Assembly: GCF_014640075.1 (NCBI RefSeq)
Contig: NZ_BMGG01000010.1
Span: 62,001-126,000, forward strand
Origin: Chelatococcus reniformis
GTDB taxonomy: Bacteria > Pseudomonadota > Alphaproteobacteria > Rhizobiales > Beijerinckiaceae
Direction of reading: 5' to 3'
Length of the DNA stretch: 64,000 bases
In this document: positions 8,808-16,975 of the stretch, in pieces
Position numbering within the stretch: the first letter of the stretch is position 1
Layout: every line of letters starts with the position of its first letter
Notes under the pieces: model-generated
The model's input: the letters and a program-made list of their open reading frames with translations, nothing else
The model's database searches: none
Told to the model about the DNA's origin: nothing
Program-made: the position numbers and the translations under genes

Positions 8808-10430
8808 TCAGCCCTTCTTGATGGTGCGGTAGTCGATGTGCTGGTGAAACCAGTAGACGTAGTTCTCGATGTTGGGCTGCATCGCCACGTCGCCGAACAG
8901 CTGAGCCAGCGGAATGCGCGGCACGTCAGCCATGACGATGGCGACCATCTCGCTCAGCGTCTTCTTGTATTCCGCATCGTTGCTGGCAAAGCGCGCCGTC
9001 TCGATCAGAGCATCGAGCTTGGGATTGACGTAGTTGCAGGTGTTGAACACCGAGTTGTTGCCGCCATGATACGTCCAGAAGAAGTGATACTCGGGGTAGT
9101 CGAGCCAAGGGTAGAACTCGGCGATCACGAAGGGCATCTTCTTGGATGCCATGTTGGCGAACCAGTTGGCGCCCGGCACCTTCTCGAGGGTGACCTTGAT
9201 GCCGATCTTGCCGAGCGATTCCTGCACGAGCACGGCGATCGGCTCGCGCGTCGTGGCCTGGCTGAGGTCGAAGGAGAGCGTCGTCGCAAAGCCGTTGGCG
9301 AGGCCGGCCTCGGCCAGCAGCGCCCTGGCCTTGTCGAGATCGGTCTTGAACGGCGACGGGGTCGGCCACGTCGGCGGATAGGTCTGCGGCGCGGGATCGG
9401 CGCCGAACATCGGCAGGCCGCGCTGATAGAGGGCGCTGTCCATGATCTGCGCGTAGGGGATCGCATAGGCGATGGCCTGGCGGACCTTGGGGTTGTCGAA
9501 GGGCTTCATCTGCACGTTCATGTCGATGAAGAGCAGATCGCCCTGCACCGGCGTGCCGGTGACCTTCAGCTTTCCGGCGGCGGCGAGCTCGGCATAGTCC
9601 TTCGGCGGCAGGCCGACGGAGAGGTCCACGTCGCCCTTTTCCAGCAGCGCGCGGCGCGTGCCGGGCGAGGCGATCTGGCGGAACACGACCCGCTTCAGCT
9701 CCGGTAGTGGCCCGCTCTTCCAACCGTCGAAGCGTGTCAGGACGAGCTGGTCGCCCGGCTTCCAGCTCGCCACCGCGAAGCCACCGCCACCGGCGTCGTT
9801 GCGCTGCGTCCATTCGAGGCCCCACGGATCGGCGTCGGTGACGTGCTTGAGCACCAGCTTCTTGTTGACGATGCAGGGCACCGGCACGGCCACGTCCGGA
9901 AGCGCCAGCTTGTTGGCCTTCTCGAAGGTGATCTTGAAAGTGTACGGATCGACGGCGGTGAACTGGTCGGGGCTGACGAGCGAGCCGGCCGCCATCTGGA
10001 CGGCCGGAAAGCCGCCCGCGGCGATGGCGCGTTCGAAGGACCATTTGACGTCCTCGGCCGTCACCGGGCTGCCGTCATGGAATTTGGCGTCCTGGCGCAG
10101 ATGGAAGATCAGCGTCCTGCCGCCGTCCAGCACCTCCCAGCTTTCGGCGAGCTCGGGCTTGAAGACCGTTGCGTCATAGCCCGTCGCGCCGTTCGGCAGG
10201 GGCTTGGTGCCGTGTGTCACCAGCCGGTCGTAGACGTTCCAGGCCACCATGCGGCTCTGGTCGTTGGCCGCCGGCAGCATGGTGTCGAGCGAATTGGGGC
10301 CCATCTCGTTGAGGAGGATGAGCGTGTCTTTTGGCGTAGCCGCCTGCGCCACCTGCCATCCGCCGGTCACGGACAGCGCGGCGCCGCCGCCGATAAGGCC
10401 GAAGGCTTGCCTGCGATTGACCTCGAGCAT
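8808..10430 (-). CDS. ABC transporter substrate-binding protein, family 5 (DppA/OppA-like)
   Basis: 540-residue periplasmic binding protein for peptides, opines or other medium-sized solutes. The N-terminus NRRQAFGLIGGGAAL is a Tat-type signal ending near AQAAT. Family-5 signatures are present, such as LAESWEVLDGGRTLIFHLR and FHDGSPVTAEDVKWSFERA. ATG 10430 is preceded by GAGGAG (10437-10442). It sits between the two amidase genes and belongs with the permease and ATPase genes at 12113-15923. A 105-bp palindromic repeat occupies much of the gap to the upstream amidase. Confidence 0.93.
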   Translation of the reverse strand: MLEVNRRQAFGLIGGGAALSVTGGWQVAQAATPKDTLILLNEMGPNSLDTMLPAANDQSRMVAWNVYDRLVTHGTKPLPNGATGYDATVFKPELAESWEVLDGGRTLIFHLRQDAKFHDGSPVTAEDVKWSFERAIAAGGFPAVQMAAGSLVSPDQFTAVDPYTFKITFEKANKLALPDVAVPVPCIVNKKLVLKHVTDADPWGLEWTQRNDAGGGGFAVASWKPGDQLVLTRFDGWKSGPLPELKRVVFRQIASPGTRRALLEKGDVDLSVGLPPKDYAELAAAGKLKVTGTPVQGDLLFIDMNVQMKPFDNPKVRQAIAYAIPYAQIMDSALYQRGLPMFGADPAPQTYPPTWPTPSPFKTDLDKARALLAEAGLANGFATTLSFDLSQATTREPIAVLVQESLGKIGIKVTLEKVPGANWFANMASKKMPFVIAEFYPWLDYPEYHFFWTYHGGNNSVFNTCNYVNPKLDALIETARFASNDAEYKKTLSEMVAIVMADVPRIPLAQLFGDVAMQPNIENYVYWFHQHIDYRTIKKG

Positions 10431-10529
10431 GTGGTATTCTCCTCGGGAGCTTCGGTGGATCGATGATGCCGGCGGCGCCGGCGAAGACTTGGCGGGCGCG
10501 ACGCGAGGCGCCGCGATCGGCCGGCGACC

Positions 10530-10634
10530 TAGAGCATTTCCGCGTTTCTTCGAATCGCCGAAATGCTCTATCTTTTTGATTTGTGGCGGTTTCTTCACGC
10601 GAACCGGCGTCCACTTCGCTCGAAAACGCTCTAA
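10530..10634. repeat. RIME-like palindromic intergenic repeat, copy 1
   Basis: About 105-bp element beginning TAGAGCATTTC and ending AAAACGCTCTA. An inner perfect 10-bp inverted repeat AGAGCATTTC/GAAATGCTCT forms the first hairpin; a weaker GCGAA/TTCGC pair lies in the second half. The same sequence recurs at 51412-51516 and, with a degenerate left end, at 38104-38207. Size and two-hairpin layout resemble rhizobial RIME1 elements. Its right end supplies the TAG stop codon (CTA at 10631-10633) of the minus-strand amidase. Confidence 0.85.
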
Positions 10635-12097
10635 AGCCCCAGCTCGGCGACGAGCGGCGGCCAGGCGTCGGCCCACGGCTTGGCGGCCTCGAAGGCGGCC
10701 GAGGCGCGCAGCACCATGGGATCGTCAAGGTGACGGCCGACGACTTGCAGGCCGACCGGCAGGCCGTCCGTGGTGAACCCGGCGGGGATGGAGGCGGCGG
10801 GCTGCCCGGTCATGTTCATGATGGAGGTGAAGGCGAGCCAGGCGCCGGTGCTCACCATCCGTCCCTCGATCATCTCCGGCCCCTGCATGTGCACCGGGAA
10901 CGGCGGGACGGCGAGCGTCGGCGTCAGCAGCAGATCGTAGCGCTGCATCAGACGCCACATCTTGTTGACCACGGCCTTGCGCACGGTCTTGGCGTCCGTG
11001 ATCTGGGCCGCCGTCCAGTCGTGCTCGATCAACGCGACCAGGTGTGGCGAGACTTCGCTTTCGCGGCCCTTGATCATCTTACGCATCCCCGTGAGGTCGG
11101 ACTCGGCCATCACCAGGGTCCAGAAGTGGGGACCGGGGTCCTCCCAGCCGGGATTGGCTTCTTCGACGATGCAGCCGAGGTCCCGCTCGAATACCTTGAC
11201 GGCCTCGCCGACCACGCGGCGCACCTCCGGATCGACGGCGGCGTAGCCCCAGTCGGCCGAGTAGGCCACGCGCAGGCCCTTGAGGGAGGCGGGCTTCGCC
11301 GCCTCGTTCCACTCGAACTCGGGTCCGGGCAGCGAGTAGCGGTCGCGCATGTCGGGACCCGCGGCGATGACGCTCAGCATCAGGGCCGAGTCGGCGACGG
11401 TGCGGCTTATCGGGCCGATATGCTCGAGCGATTCCCAGCTCGACACGCCGGGAAAGCGCTCGTCGCGGCAGCCGGGATAGAGCGGCACGCGGCCCATCGA
11501 GGCCTTCATGCCGTAAAGGCCCGAGTGGGCCGCGGGGATGCGGATCGAGCCGCCGCCATCGGAGCCGATGGCGAAGGGCGTGACGCCGCAGGCGACCGAG
11601 GCGCCGGAGCCGGCGGAGGAGCCGCCCGGCGTCATCGCCAGATTCCAGGGATTGCGGGTAGTGAGGCCGAGCGGATTGTGCCCCACGCCGGAGTAGCCGA
11701 ACTCCGGCACGTTGGTCTTGCCGAGGATCACGGCGCCAGCCGCCTTGAGGCGCTCGACGACGATGTCGTCCTCGTCGGGGATCCAGCCCTTGTAAAGGTT
11801 CGAGCCCATGGCGGTCTCGATGCCCTTGGTAGCGACGAGATCCTTGATGCCGATCGGCACGCCCGCGAGAGGCCCGGCCTCCTCGCCGGCCGCGATCTTG
11901 CGATCCACCTCGCCGGCCGCGGCACGCGCCACGTCCGGGGTGGGGACGCTGAAGGCGCAGATGTGGGGCTCCAGCGTTTCCATGCGGCGGAGCGATGCCT
12001 CCGCCACCTCGAGCGCGCTCAACTCCTTGCGCTTGACTTTCTGAGCAATCTCCCCGGCGGTGAGGCGGGCGATGGCGTTGTCGGCGGCTGACGGCAT
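10631..12097 (-). CDS. Amidase-signature hydrolase (GatA-like fold, 488 aa)
   Basis: 488-residue amidase-signature enzyme. The triad is Lys85 (GIKDL), Ser160 (PGGSSAGS) and Ser184 (DGGGSIRIP), with the expected spacing. It is longer than the other amidase in this operon and not closely similar outside the signature, so the two probably act on different amides or successive bonds. It is not GatA itself: no gatB or gatC is near. It follows the ATPase gene at 12113 by 15 bp and precedes the binding protein. Its TAG stop lies inside a palindromic repeat. Confidence 0.92.
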   Translation of the reverse strand: MPSAADNAIARLTAGEIAQKVKRKELSALEVAEASLRRMETLEPHICAFSVPTPDVARAAAGEVDRKIAAGEEAGPLAGVPIGIKDLVATKGIETAMGSNLYKGWIPDEDDIVVERLKAAGAVILGKTNVPEFGYSGVGHNPLGLTTRNPWNLAMTPGGSSAGSGASVACGVTPFAIGSDGGGSIRIPAAHSGLYGMKASMGRVPLYPGCRDERFPGVSSWESLEHIGPISRTVADSALMLSVIAAGPDMRDRYSLPGPEFEWNEAAKPASLKGLRVAYSADWGYAAVDPEVRRVVGEAVKVFERDLGCIVEEANPGWEDPGPHFWTLVMAESDLTGMRKMIKGRESEVSPHLVALIEHDWTAAQITDAKTVRKAVVNKMWRLMQRYDLLLTPTLAVPPFPVHMQGPEMIEGRMVSTGAWLAFTSIMNMTGQPAASIPAGFTTDGLPVGLQVVGRHLDDPMVLRASAAFEAAKPWADAWPPLVAELGL

Positions 12098-12112
12098 GGT
12101 CGGTCGTGTCCT

Positions 12113-13087
12113 CTAGGCGGGATGTCCGGCGAAATGGCAGGCGGCGAGATGCCCGGCTCCGACCGGCCGCAGCGGCGGCCGCGACTGGGCGCAGACCGGC
12201 TGCCCCCGGGGGCAGCGGCCGTAGAACTGGCAGACGCCCGGGTCGGGATCGATCGGGCTGCGCGGGCTGCCGTCGAGCCGCGGCGGGTGCTGTCCGCGAC
12301 GGTGCGGATCGGGGATGGCGGCGAGCAGGGCGCGCGTATAGGGGTGGGCCGGACCCTCGAACAGCGCCTCGGTCGGCGCCGTTTCGATTACCTCGCCGAG
12401 ATACATGACGACGACGCGCTCGCAGAGCAGGCGGACGACGTCGAGGTCGTGCGAGACGAAGACGTAGCTCATGCCGAGCCGGGCGCGCAGGTCCGCCAGC
12501 AGCTTCAGCACCACCGCCTGCACGGAGACGTCGAGAGCCGAGGTGGGCTCGTCCAGGATCAGCAGCTCCGGCTCGACGGCGACGGCCCGCGCGATGCCGA
12601 CGCGGGCCTTCTGGCCGCCCGAAAGCTGGTGCGGGTAACGGCCGATGAGATTGTCCGGCAGGCCGACCATGGCGAGCGCGGCCCGCACGCGCCGGTCGAG
12701 ATCGTTCTTGTCCGCCGCCCCCCTCAGCCGTCTGATCGGGTCGGCGATGGCGTCGCCGACCGTGAAGTGCGGGTTGAGGCTTTCGGTCGGGTCCTGGAAG
12801 ACCATCTGGATGCGGGCCCGGAGCGGGCTCGTGATGAACCGTGCGAGCGGGATCGCTGCGATGTCCTCGCCCTTGAAGCGGAGGCTTCCCGCGGTCGGCT
12901 CGACGAGGCGCGCCAGGACCCGCGCCAAGGTGGACTTGCCGCACCCGGATTCGCCGACCAGACCGACGCTCTCGCCCGTGCCGATGGCTAGGTCGACCCC
13001 GTCCAGCGCATGCAGCATGCCACGCTTGCGGCCGCTCCCGACCTTGTAGAAGCGCTTCAGCCCCGTGGCTTCGAGCAGCGTCGTCAC
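12113..13087 (-). CDS. ABC transporter ATP-binding protein, DppF/OppF-like
   Basis: 324-residue ATPase energising the peptide/opine-type importer. Walker A is GESGCGKST, the signature LSGGQKARVGIARA, and Walker B LLILDEPTSALD. The C-terminal oligopeptide-transporter extension with PGVCQFYGRCPRGQPVC is present and probably binds an Fe-S cluster, as in related subunits. The start is a GTG at 13087 overlapping the upstream stop codon by four bases (GTGA), implying translational coupling. Second of two ATPases. Confidence 0.95.
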   Translation of the reverse strand: MTTLLEATGLKRFYKVGSGRKRGMLHALDGVDLAIGTGESVGLVGESGCGKSTLARVLARLVEPTAGSLRFKGEDIAAIPLARFITSPLRARIQMVFQDPTESLNPHFTVGDAIADPIRRLRGAADKNDLDRRVRAALAMVGLPDNLIGRYPHQLSGGQKARVGIARAVAVEPELLILDEPTSALDVSVQAVVLKLLADLRARLGMSYVFVSHDLDVVRLLCERVVVMYLGEVIETAPTEALFEGPAHPYTRALLAAIPDPHRRGQHPPRLDGSPRSPIDPDPGVCQFYGRCPRGQPVCAQSRPPLRPVGAGHLAACHFAGHPA

Positions 13088-14055
13088 AGCGGGCTCCAGC
13101 AGCGCACGAGATGGTCTTCGCCGACGGCCGTCATCGGCGTCGGCTCGGTGTCGCATCGCGCCACGCGCCGGTCGCAGCGGTCGCAGAAGCGGCAGTAAGG
13201 CAGGTCGTCGCGCAAGAGGTTCGGCAGGTTGCCGGGGATGCTCGCCAGCTCGTCGATGCTGGCGGCCGACGACGGGGTCGCGGCGACAAGCTTGGCGCTG
13301 TAGGGATGGGCGGGGCGGCCGAGCAGCGCCGCCATCGGCGCCGTCTCGACGACGTGGCCGGCATGCATGACGGCCACCCGGTCGCAGTATTCGCCGGCGA
13401 GGCCCAGATCGTGCGTGATCAGGATCGCGGCCATGCGCGAGTTGTCGACGAGGTCGCGGATCAGATCGAGGATCACCGCCTGCGTGGTGACGTCGAGGCC
13501 GGTCGTCGGCTCGTCGGCGATCAGCAGCATCGGCTCGCAGGCGAGCGCCATGGCGATCATGACGCGCTGGCACATGCCGCCCGAGAGCTCGAAAGGGTAG
13601 GCGTCGTAGCGGCGCTCCGGGTCGGGAATGCGGACCTTGCGCAACGCCGCAATGGCTTTCTCCTTGGCTTGCCGGCGGGGCACCGGGCCGTGGCGGACGA
13701 GCACGTCCGCGATCTGCCGACCGACCGAACGGATCGGGTTCAAGGCCGTGCGCGGGCTCTGGAAGATCATCGAGATCTCGCGGCCCCGCATGCTCCGCAC
13801 CGCCGCCCGGTCGCGCTCGATGAGATCGGCGCCGCCGAAGTGCATCGTGCCGCCGCGGATCTCGGCGTTGCCGTCGAGCAGGTCCATGACCGCATAGGCG
13901 CTCACCGACTTGCCCGAGCCGCTCTCGCCGACGATGCCGAGGATCTCGCCGCGCTGGACGCTGAAGGAGATGTCGTCCAGGGCCTTGACGCGTCCGGCCC
14001 GGGTGCGGAAGTCGAGGGTCAGGCCGTCCACATCCAGCAGCGGCGGCGCGCTCAT
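13084..14055 (-). CDS. ABC transporter ATP-binding protein, DppD/OppD-like
   Basis: 323-residue ATPase pairing with the downstream subunit. Walker A GESGSGKSV, signature LSGGMCQRVMIAMAL, Walker B LLIADEPTTGLD and the H-loop THDLGL are all intact. The C-terminal cysteine-rich oligopeptide-transporter tail (YCRFCDRCDRRVARC) is present. ATG 14055 overlaps the preceding permease stop by an ATGA, and its own stop overlaps the next start, so the four transporter genes are tightly coupled. Confidence 0.95.
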   Translation of the reverse strand: MSAPPLLDVDGLTLDFRTRAGRVKALDDISFSVQRGEILGIVGESGSGKSVSAYAVMDLLDGNAEIRGGTMHFGGADLIERDRAAVRSMRGREISMIFQSPRTALNPIRSVGRQIADVLVRHGPVPRRQAKEKAIAALRKVRIPDPERRYDAYPFELSGGMCQRVMIAMALACEPMLLIADEPTTGLDVTTQAVILDLIRDLVDNSRMAAILITHDLGLAGEYCDRVAVMHAGHVVETAPMAALLGRPAHPYSAKLVAATPSSAASIDELASIPGNLPNLLRDDLPYCRFCDRCDRRVARCDTEPTPMTAVGEDHLVRCWSPL

Positions 14056-14900
14056 GTGCGCCTCCGCGGATCGATCATGTCGCGCAGGCCGTCGCCGAGC
14101 AGGTTGAAGCAGAAGACGGCGAGCACCAGGGCGGCGCCCGGGAAGACGAAGGTCCACCACTCCCCGGAGAAGATGAAGCTCGCCCCCTCCGACACCATGA
14201 TGCCCCACTCGGCCTCCGGCGGGCGCACGCCGAGGCCGATGAACGACAGGCCAGCGGCGTTCAGGATCGCCCAGCCCATGTTGAGTGAGGCCTGCACCAT
14301 CATCGGCGGCATGATGTTGGGGATGAGGTGGCGGGCCAGGATGAGCGCCGCGCCGTTGCCGCCCATGCGCGCGGCCTCGACGTAGGCGAGCTCGCGGCGG
14401 ATGTTCACCTCGGCTCGGGCGAAGCGGCCGTAGAAGGGCAGATTGATGATCGCGGTCGCGATGACGATGTTGGCGACCGAGTTGCCGAGCGCGGCGACGA
14501 TGCCCATGGCGAGCACGAAGAGCGGGAATGCCATGATAGTGTCGAAGAGCCGGCCGACCACATTGTCGATCCAGCCGCCGCGGTAGCCCGCCACCGCGCC
14601 GAGCCCGGTGCCGATCACCAGCGAGAGGGCCACGGCGCAGACGGCCATCCCGAGGTCGAGGCGGGCGGCCACGACGACGCGGCTGAGGATGTCGCGTCCC
14701 AGCCGATCGGTGCCGAACCAATGAGTGCTGGACGGGGGCACAAGACGGAAGTCGGAGTTTGTCGCCAGCGGGTCGTAGGGCACCAGTGCGGGGCCGACAA
14801 CCGCGCAGGCGACGAGCAGCAGGAAGATAGCGAGCGCGACGGCGGTGAGCGGATTCTCGCCGAAGGCATAGCGCACGTCGCGCAGGGTCGCCGCAGCCAT
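14052..14900 (-). CDS. ABC transporter permease, DppC/OppC-like
   Basis: 282-residue inner-membrane permease with about six transmembrane segments. It carries the OppC-type N-terminal domain (FLLLVACAVVGPALVPYDP, then STHWFGTDRLGRD) and the cytoplasmic coupling loop EAARMGGNGAALILARHLIPN that contacts the ATPases. It starts 3 bases after the stop of the DppB-like gene and overlaps the ATPase gene by four bases. Confidence 0.94.
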   Translation of the reverse strand: MAAATLRDVRYAFGENPLTAVALAIFLLLVACAVVGPALVPYDPLATNSDFRLVPPSSTHWFGTDRLGRDILSRVVVAARLDLGMAVCAVALSLVIGTGLGAVAGYRGGWIDNVVGRLFDTIMAFPLFVLAMGIVAALGNSVANIVIATAIINLPFYGRFARAEVNIRRELAYVEAARMGGNGAALILARHLIPNIMPPMMVQASLNMGWAILNAAGLSFIGLGVRPPEAEWGIMVSEGASFIFSGEWWTFVFPGAALVLAVFCFNLLGDGLRDMIDPRRRT

Positions 14901-14903
14901 GAT

Positions 14904-15923
14904 CTAACCCCCGAACCGCACGCGTGGATCAATCAGGCCGGCGACCAGATCGACCACGAGATTGAGCAGCACGTAGGCGACCGCCATCAGCAGCACGAAG
15001 CCCTGCACGCTGGCGTAGTCGGAGGCGATGACGGCGCTGACGGCATAGGAGCCGACGCCCGGCCAGCCGAACACCTGCTCGATCAGCACGTTCGAGCCGA
15101 GCAGGAAGGAGAAGACCATCCCCAAGGTGTTGACCACGGCGAGCAGCGCGTTGCGGAAGGCGTAGGTGAATAGCACCGTACCCGCCGCCAGGCCGTTGGC
15201 TCGCGCCGTGCGTACGAAATCGGAGCCGAGCGCGGCCAGCATGGCGGCCCGCGTCATCCGCGCGATCGGCGCCAGGGCGAACAGCCCGAGGGAAACGGTG
15301 GGCAGGATGAGCTGGGCGAGCGCGCCGCGGAAGGCGGCGAAGTCGCCGGCGATGAGCGTGTCGATCAGCAGAAAGCCGGTCACTTCGCTGGGAAACGTAT
15401 AGTAGATCTCATCGAGCCGGCCGACCGGCTGCGGCGCCCAGCCCAGTACGTAGTAGAAGACGTAGACGAAGAGCAGCGCGACGAAGAATGTCGGGAAGGC
15501 CGCGCCCATCGTCACCAGCGCCCGGCACAGGTGGTCGACGATGGAGTCCGGTCGCGCCGCCGCGAGCACGCCGAGCGGCACCGCGACGATGATCGCGAAG
15601 ATGAGGGCACAGAACGTCAGTTCCATGGAGGCGGGCAGGCGCTGGACGAGGTCGGCGACCACCGACTGGCCCGTCGTCAGCGAGTGGCCGAGGCTGCCAT
15701 GGGACAGATCGCTCAGGTAGCGCCAGAACTGTTCGGGCCAGCTCTTGTCGAGGCCGAGGCTTTCGCGCACCTGCTGGACCGACGCTGCGTTGGCGGCGGG
15801 GCCGGCGAAATAGGCGGCGGGATCACCGGGCAGGGCACGCGACAGCAGGAAGGTGACGATGACGACGCCGATCAGGCTGGGAAGCGCGCCGGCGATGCGC
15901 TGGAGGACCGCACGATAAGCCAT
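14904..15923 (-). CDS. ABC transporter permease, DppB/OppB-like
   Basis: 339-residue inner-membrane permease, first gene of the importer operon. The N-terminal segment IGVVIVTFLLSRALPGDPAAYF and the loop TARANGLAAGTVLFTYAFRNA are diagnostic for the DppB family. The substrate may be a peptide, an opine or an amide-containing metabolite; the two amidases downstream favour an amide. Its promoter should lie in the 215-bp region shared with the divergent response regulator. Confidence 0.94.
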   Translation of the reverse strand: MAYRAVLQRIAGALPSLIGVVIVTFLLSRALPGDPAAYFAGPAANAASVQQVRESLGLDKSWPEQFWRYLSDLSHGSLGHSLTTGQSVVADLVQRLPASMELTFCALIFAIIVAVPLGVLAAARPDSIVDHLCRALVTMGAAFPTFFVALLFVYVFYYVLGWAPQPVGRLDEIYYTFPSEVTGFLLIDTLIAGDFAAFRGALAQLILPTVSLGLFALAPIARMTRAAMLAALGSDFVRTARANGLAAGTVLFTYAFRNALLAVVNTLGMVFSFLLGSNVLIEQVFGWPGVGSYAVSAVIASDYASVQGFVLLMAVAYVLLNLVVDLVAGLIDPRVRFGG

Positions 15924-16087
15924 CGGCGATCATCGACCCCAACGGGCAGGCGCCGAACCGACGCAGGCCGCAGACAAGACAACTTGCATCGCGTGAGCCC
16001 CGGCTTCCCCCTCGGTGCCATGGGCCGAGGGCTGCATTGCTTACCCGTGAGCTTGCCGCCCGCTTGTGAACGAGTCCGCGCCGGCCC

Positions 16088-16115
16088 TTGAACCGGCGGG
16101 ATAATTTTGTAGAAT
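16088..16115 (+). promoter_or_regulatory. Candidate sigma-70 promoter of the response regulator gene
   Basis: TTGAAC (16088-16093), 16-bp spacer, TAGAAT (16110-16115), in a locally AT-rich patch within the divergent 15924-16138 region. Transcription would begin about 16122, just before AGGAGG (16125-16130), giving a very short leader. If real, a TTG start at 16088 for the regulator is impossible. Confidence 0.45.
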
Positions 16116-16138
16116 TTTGTGAACAGGAGGCGGGCAGG

Positions 16139-16843
16139 GTGCAGCAACGCTGGACAGATTGCCGGCTCGGCATCGTCGACGACGATGCTTCGATCCGGGA
16201 AACGTTGGCAGGTTTCCTGGAGGCGGAAGGCTATCACGTGCGCGGCGCCGCGGATGCCGTGGGGCTCGAGCGCATGATGCGCACGGAGCCGCTCGACCTC
16301 GTGCTCCTCGACATCCGCCTGCCTGGCACCGACGGGCTGACCCTGACCCGGTCGCTCCGCGAGAAGTCCGAGCTCGGCATCATCCTGATCACCGGGCGCA
16401 ACGACAAGGTCGACCGCATCCTCGGCCTCGAATACGGCGCCGACGACTATATCGCCAAGCCGATCGACGAGCGCGAATTGCTGCCACGGGTACGCAATCT
16501 CCTGCGCCGCGTCAGCCATAGCCGCCTCGCCAGTCCGACGCAGACGCTGCATTTCGATCGCTATACGATGGACATGGGCCGCCGCGCGGTAACGGACGAC
16601 GGCGGCCAGCCGGTGAGCCTCACCACCGCGGAGTTCGACCTGCTCAGCGTCTTCGTCCGAAATTCCGGCCAGGTGATGTCGCGCGAGCGCCTGATCGCCG
16701 CCGCCAGCCATCGCCGCTGGGATCCGTTCGACCGCACCATCGACACCCTGGTGCGCCGGCTGCGCCGCAAGCTGGAGGCCAATCCCGAGCGTCCCAGCCT
16801 GATCACCACGGTGCACGGCGCCGGCTATCTGTTCTCGGCTTGA
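16139..16843 (+). CDS. OmpR/PhoB-family response regulator
   Basis: 234-residue two-component regulator: receiver domain (residues about 8-120) and winged-helix DNA-binding domain (about 135-232). Acidic pocket Asp14/Asp15, phospho-acceptor Asp58 (LLDIRLPGTDG) and Lys107 (AKP) are intact. The GTG at 16139 is preferred because AGGAGG lies 8 bases upstream; an in-frame TTG at 16088 falls in a likely -35 element. It is convergent with the hybrid histidine kinase at 16902, the obvious candidate partner, as in TorS/TorR-type pairs. Confidence 0.92.
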   Translation: MQQRWTDCRLGIVDDDASIRETLAGFLEAEGYHVRGAADAVGLERMMRTEPLDLVLLDIRLPGTDGLTLTRSLREKSELGIILITGRNDKVDRILGLEYGADDYIAKPIDERELLPRVRNLLRRVSHSRLASPTQTLHFDRYTMDMGRRAVTDDGGQPVSLTTAEFDLLSVFVRNSGQVMSRERLIAAASHRRWDPFDRTIDTLVRRLRRKLEANPERPSLITTVHGAGYLFSA

Positions 16844-16892
16844 GCCTCGTGGTGTCGGCCGTCGCGGTGGCAGGGCGCCTCTTGATCGGTCG

Positions 16893-16975
16893 ATGGTCGG
16901 GTCAAGCCCGACCATGACGGGTGGGAGAAGCAGCCCCTTTCTCGGCGTCACGGTCGGGCTTGACCGGGCCATCCA
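16893..16975. repeat. GGTCGGG-type palindromic repeat pair
   Basis: A perfect 9-bp stem ATGGTCGGG/CCCGACCAT with loop TCAAG (16893-16915), and an inverted related unit at about 16949-16975. It belongs to the same family as the units at 29570, 34939, 51533, 52924 and 54423. It lies between the convergent response regulator and kinase genes and overlaps the kinase 3' end. Confidence 0.75.

Noticed and set aside
8748-9707. Plus-strand open frame over the binding-protein gene
   Set aside because: Antisense to a gene with signal peptide and family-5 motifs; composition is the usual antisense artefact.
10583-12091. 502-residue plus-strand open frame over the amidase
   Set aside because: The opposite strand has an intact amidase catalytic triad; no domain or start signal in this frame.
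16088-16138. TTG start adding 17 residues to the response regulator
   Set aside because: The TTG coincides with a probable -35 box, and AGGAGG plus GTG 16139 gives the standard receiver-domain N-terminus.
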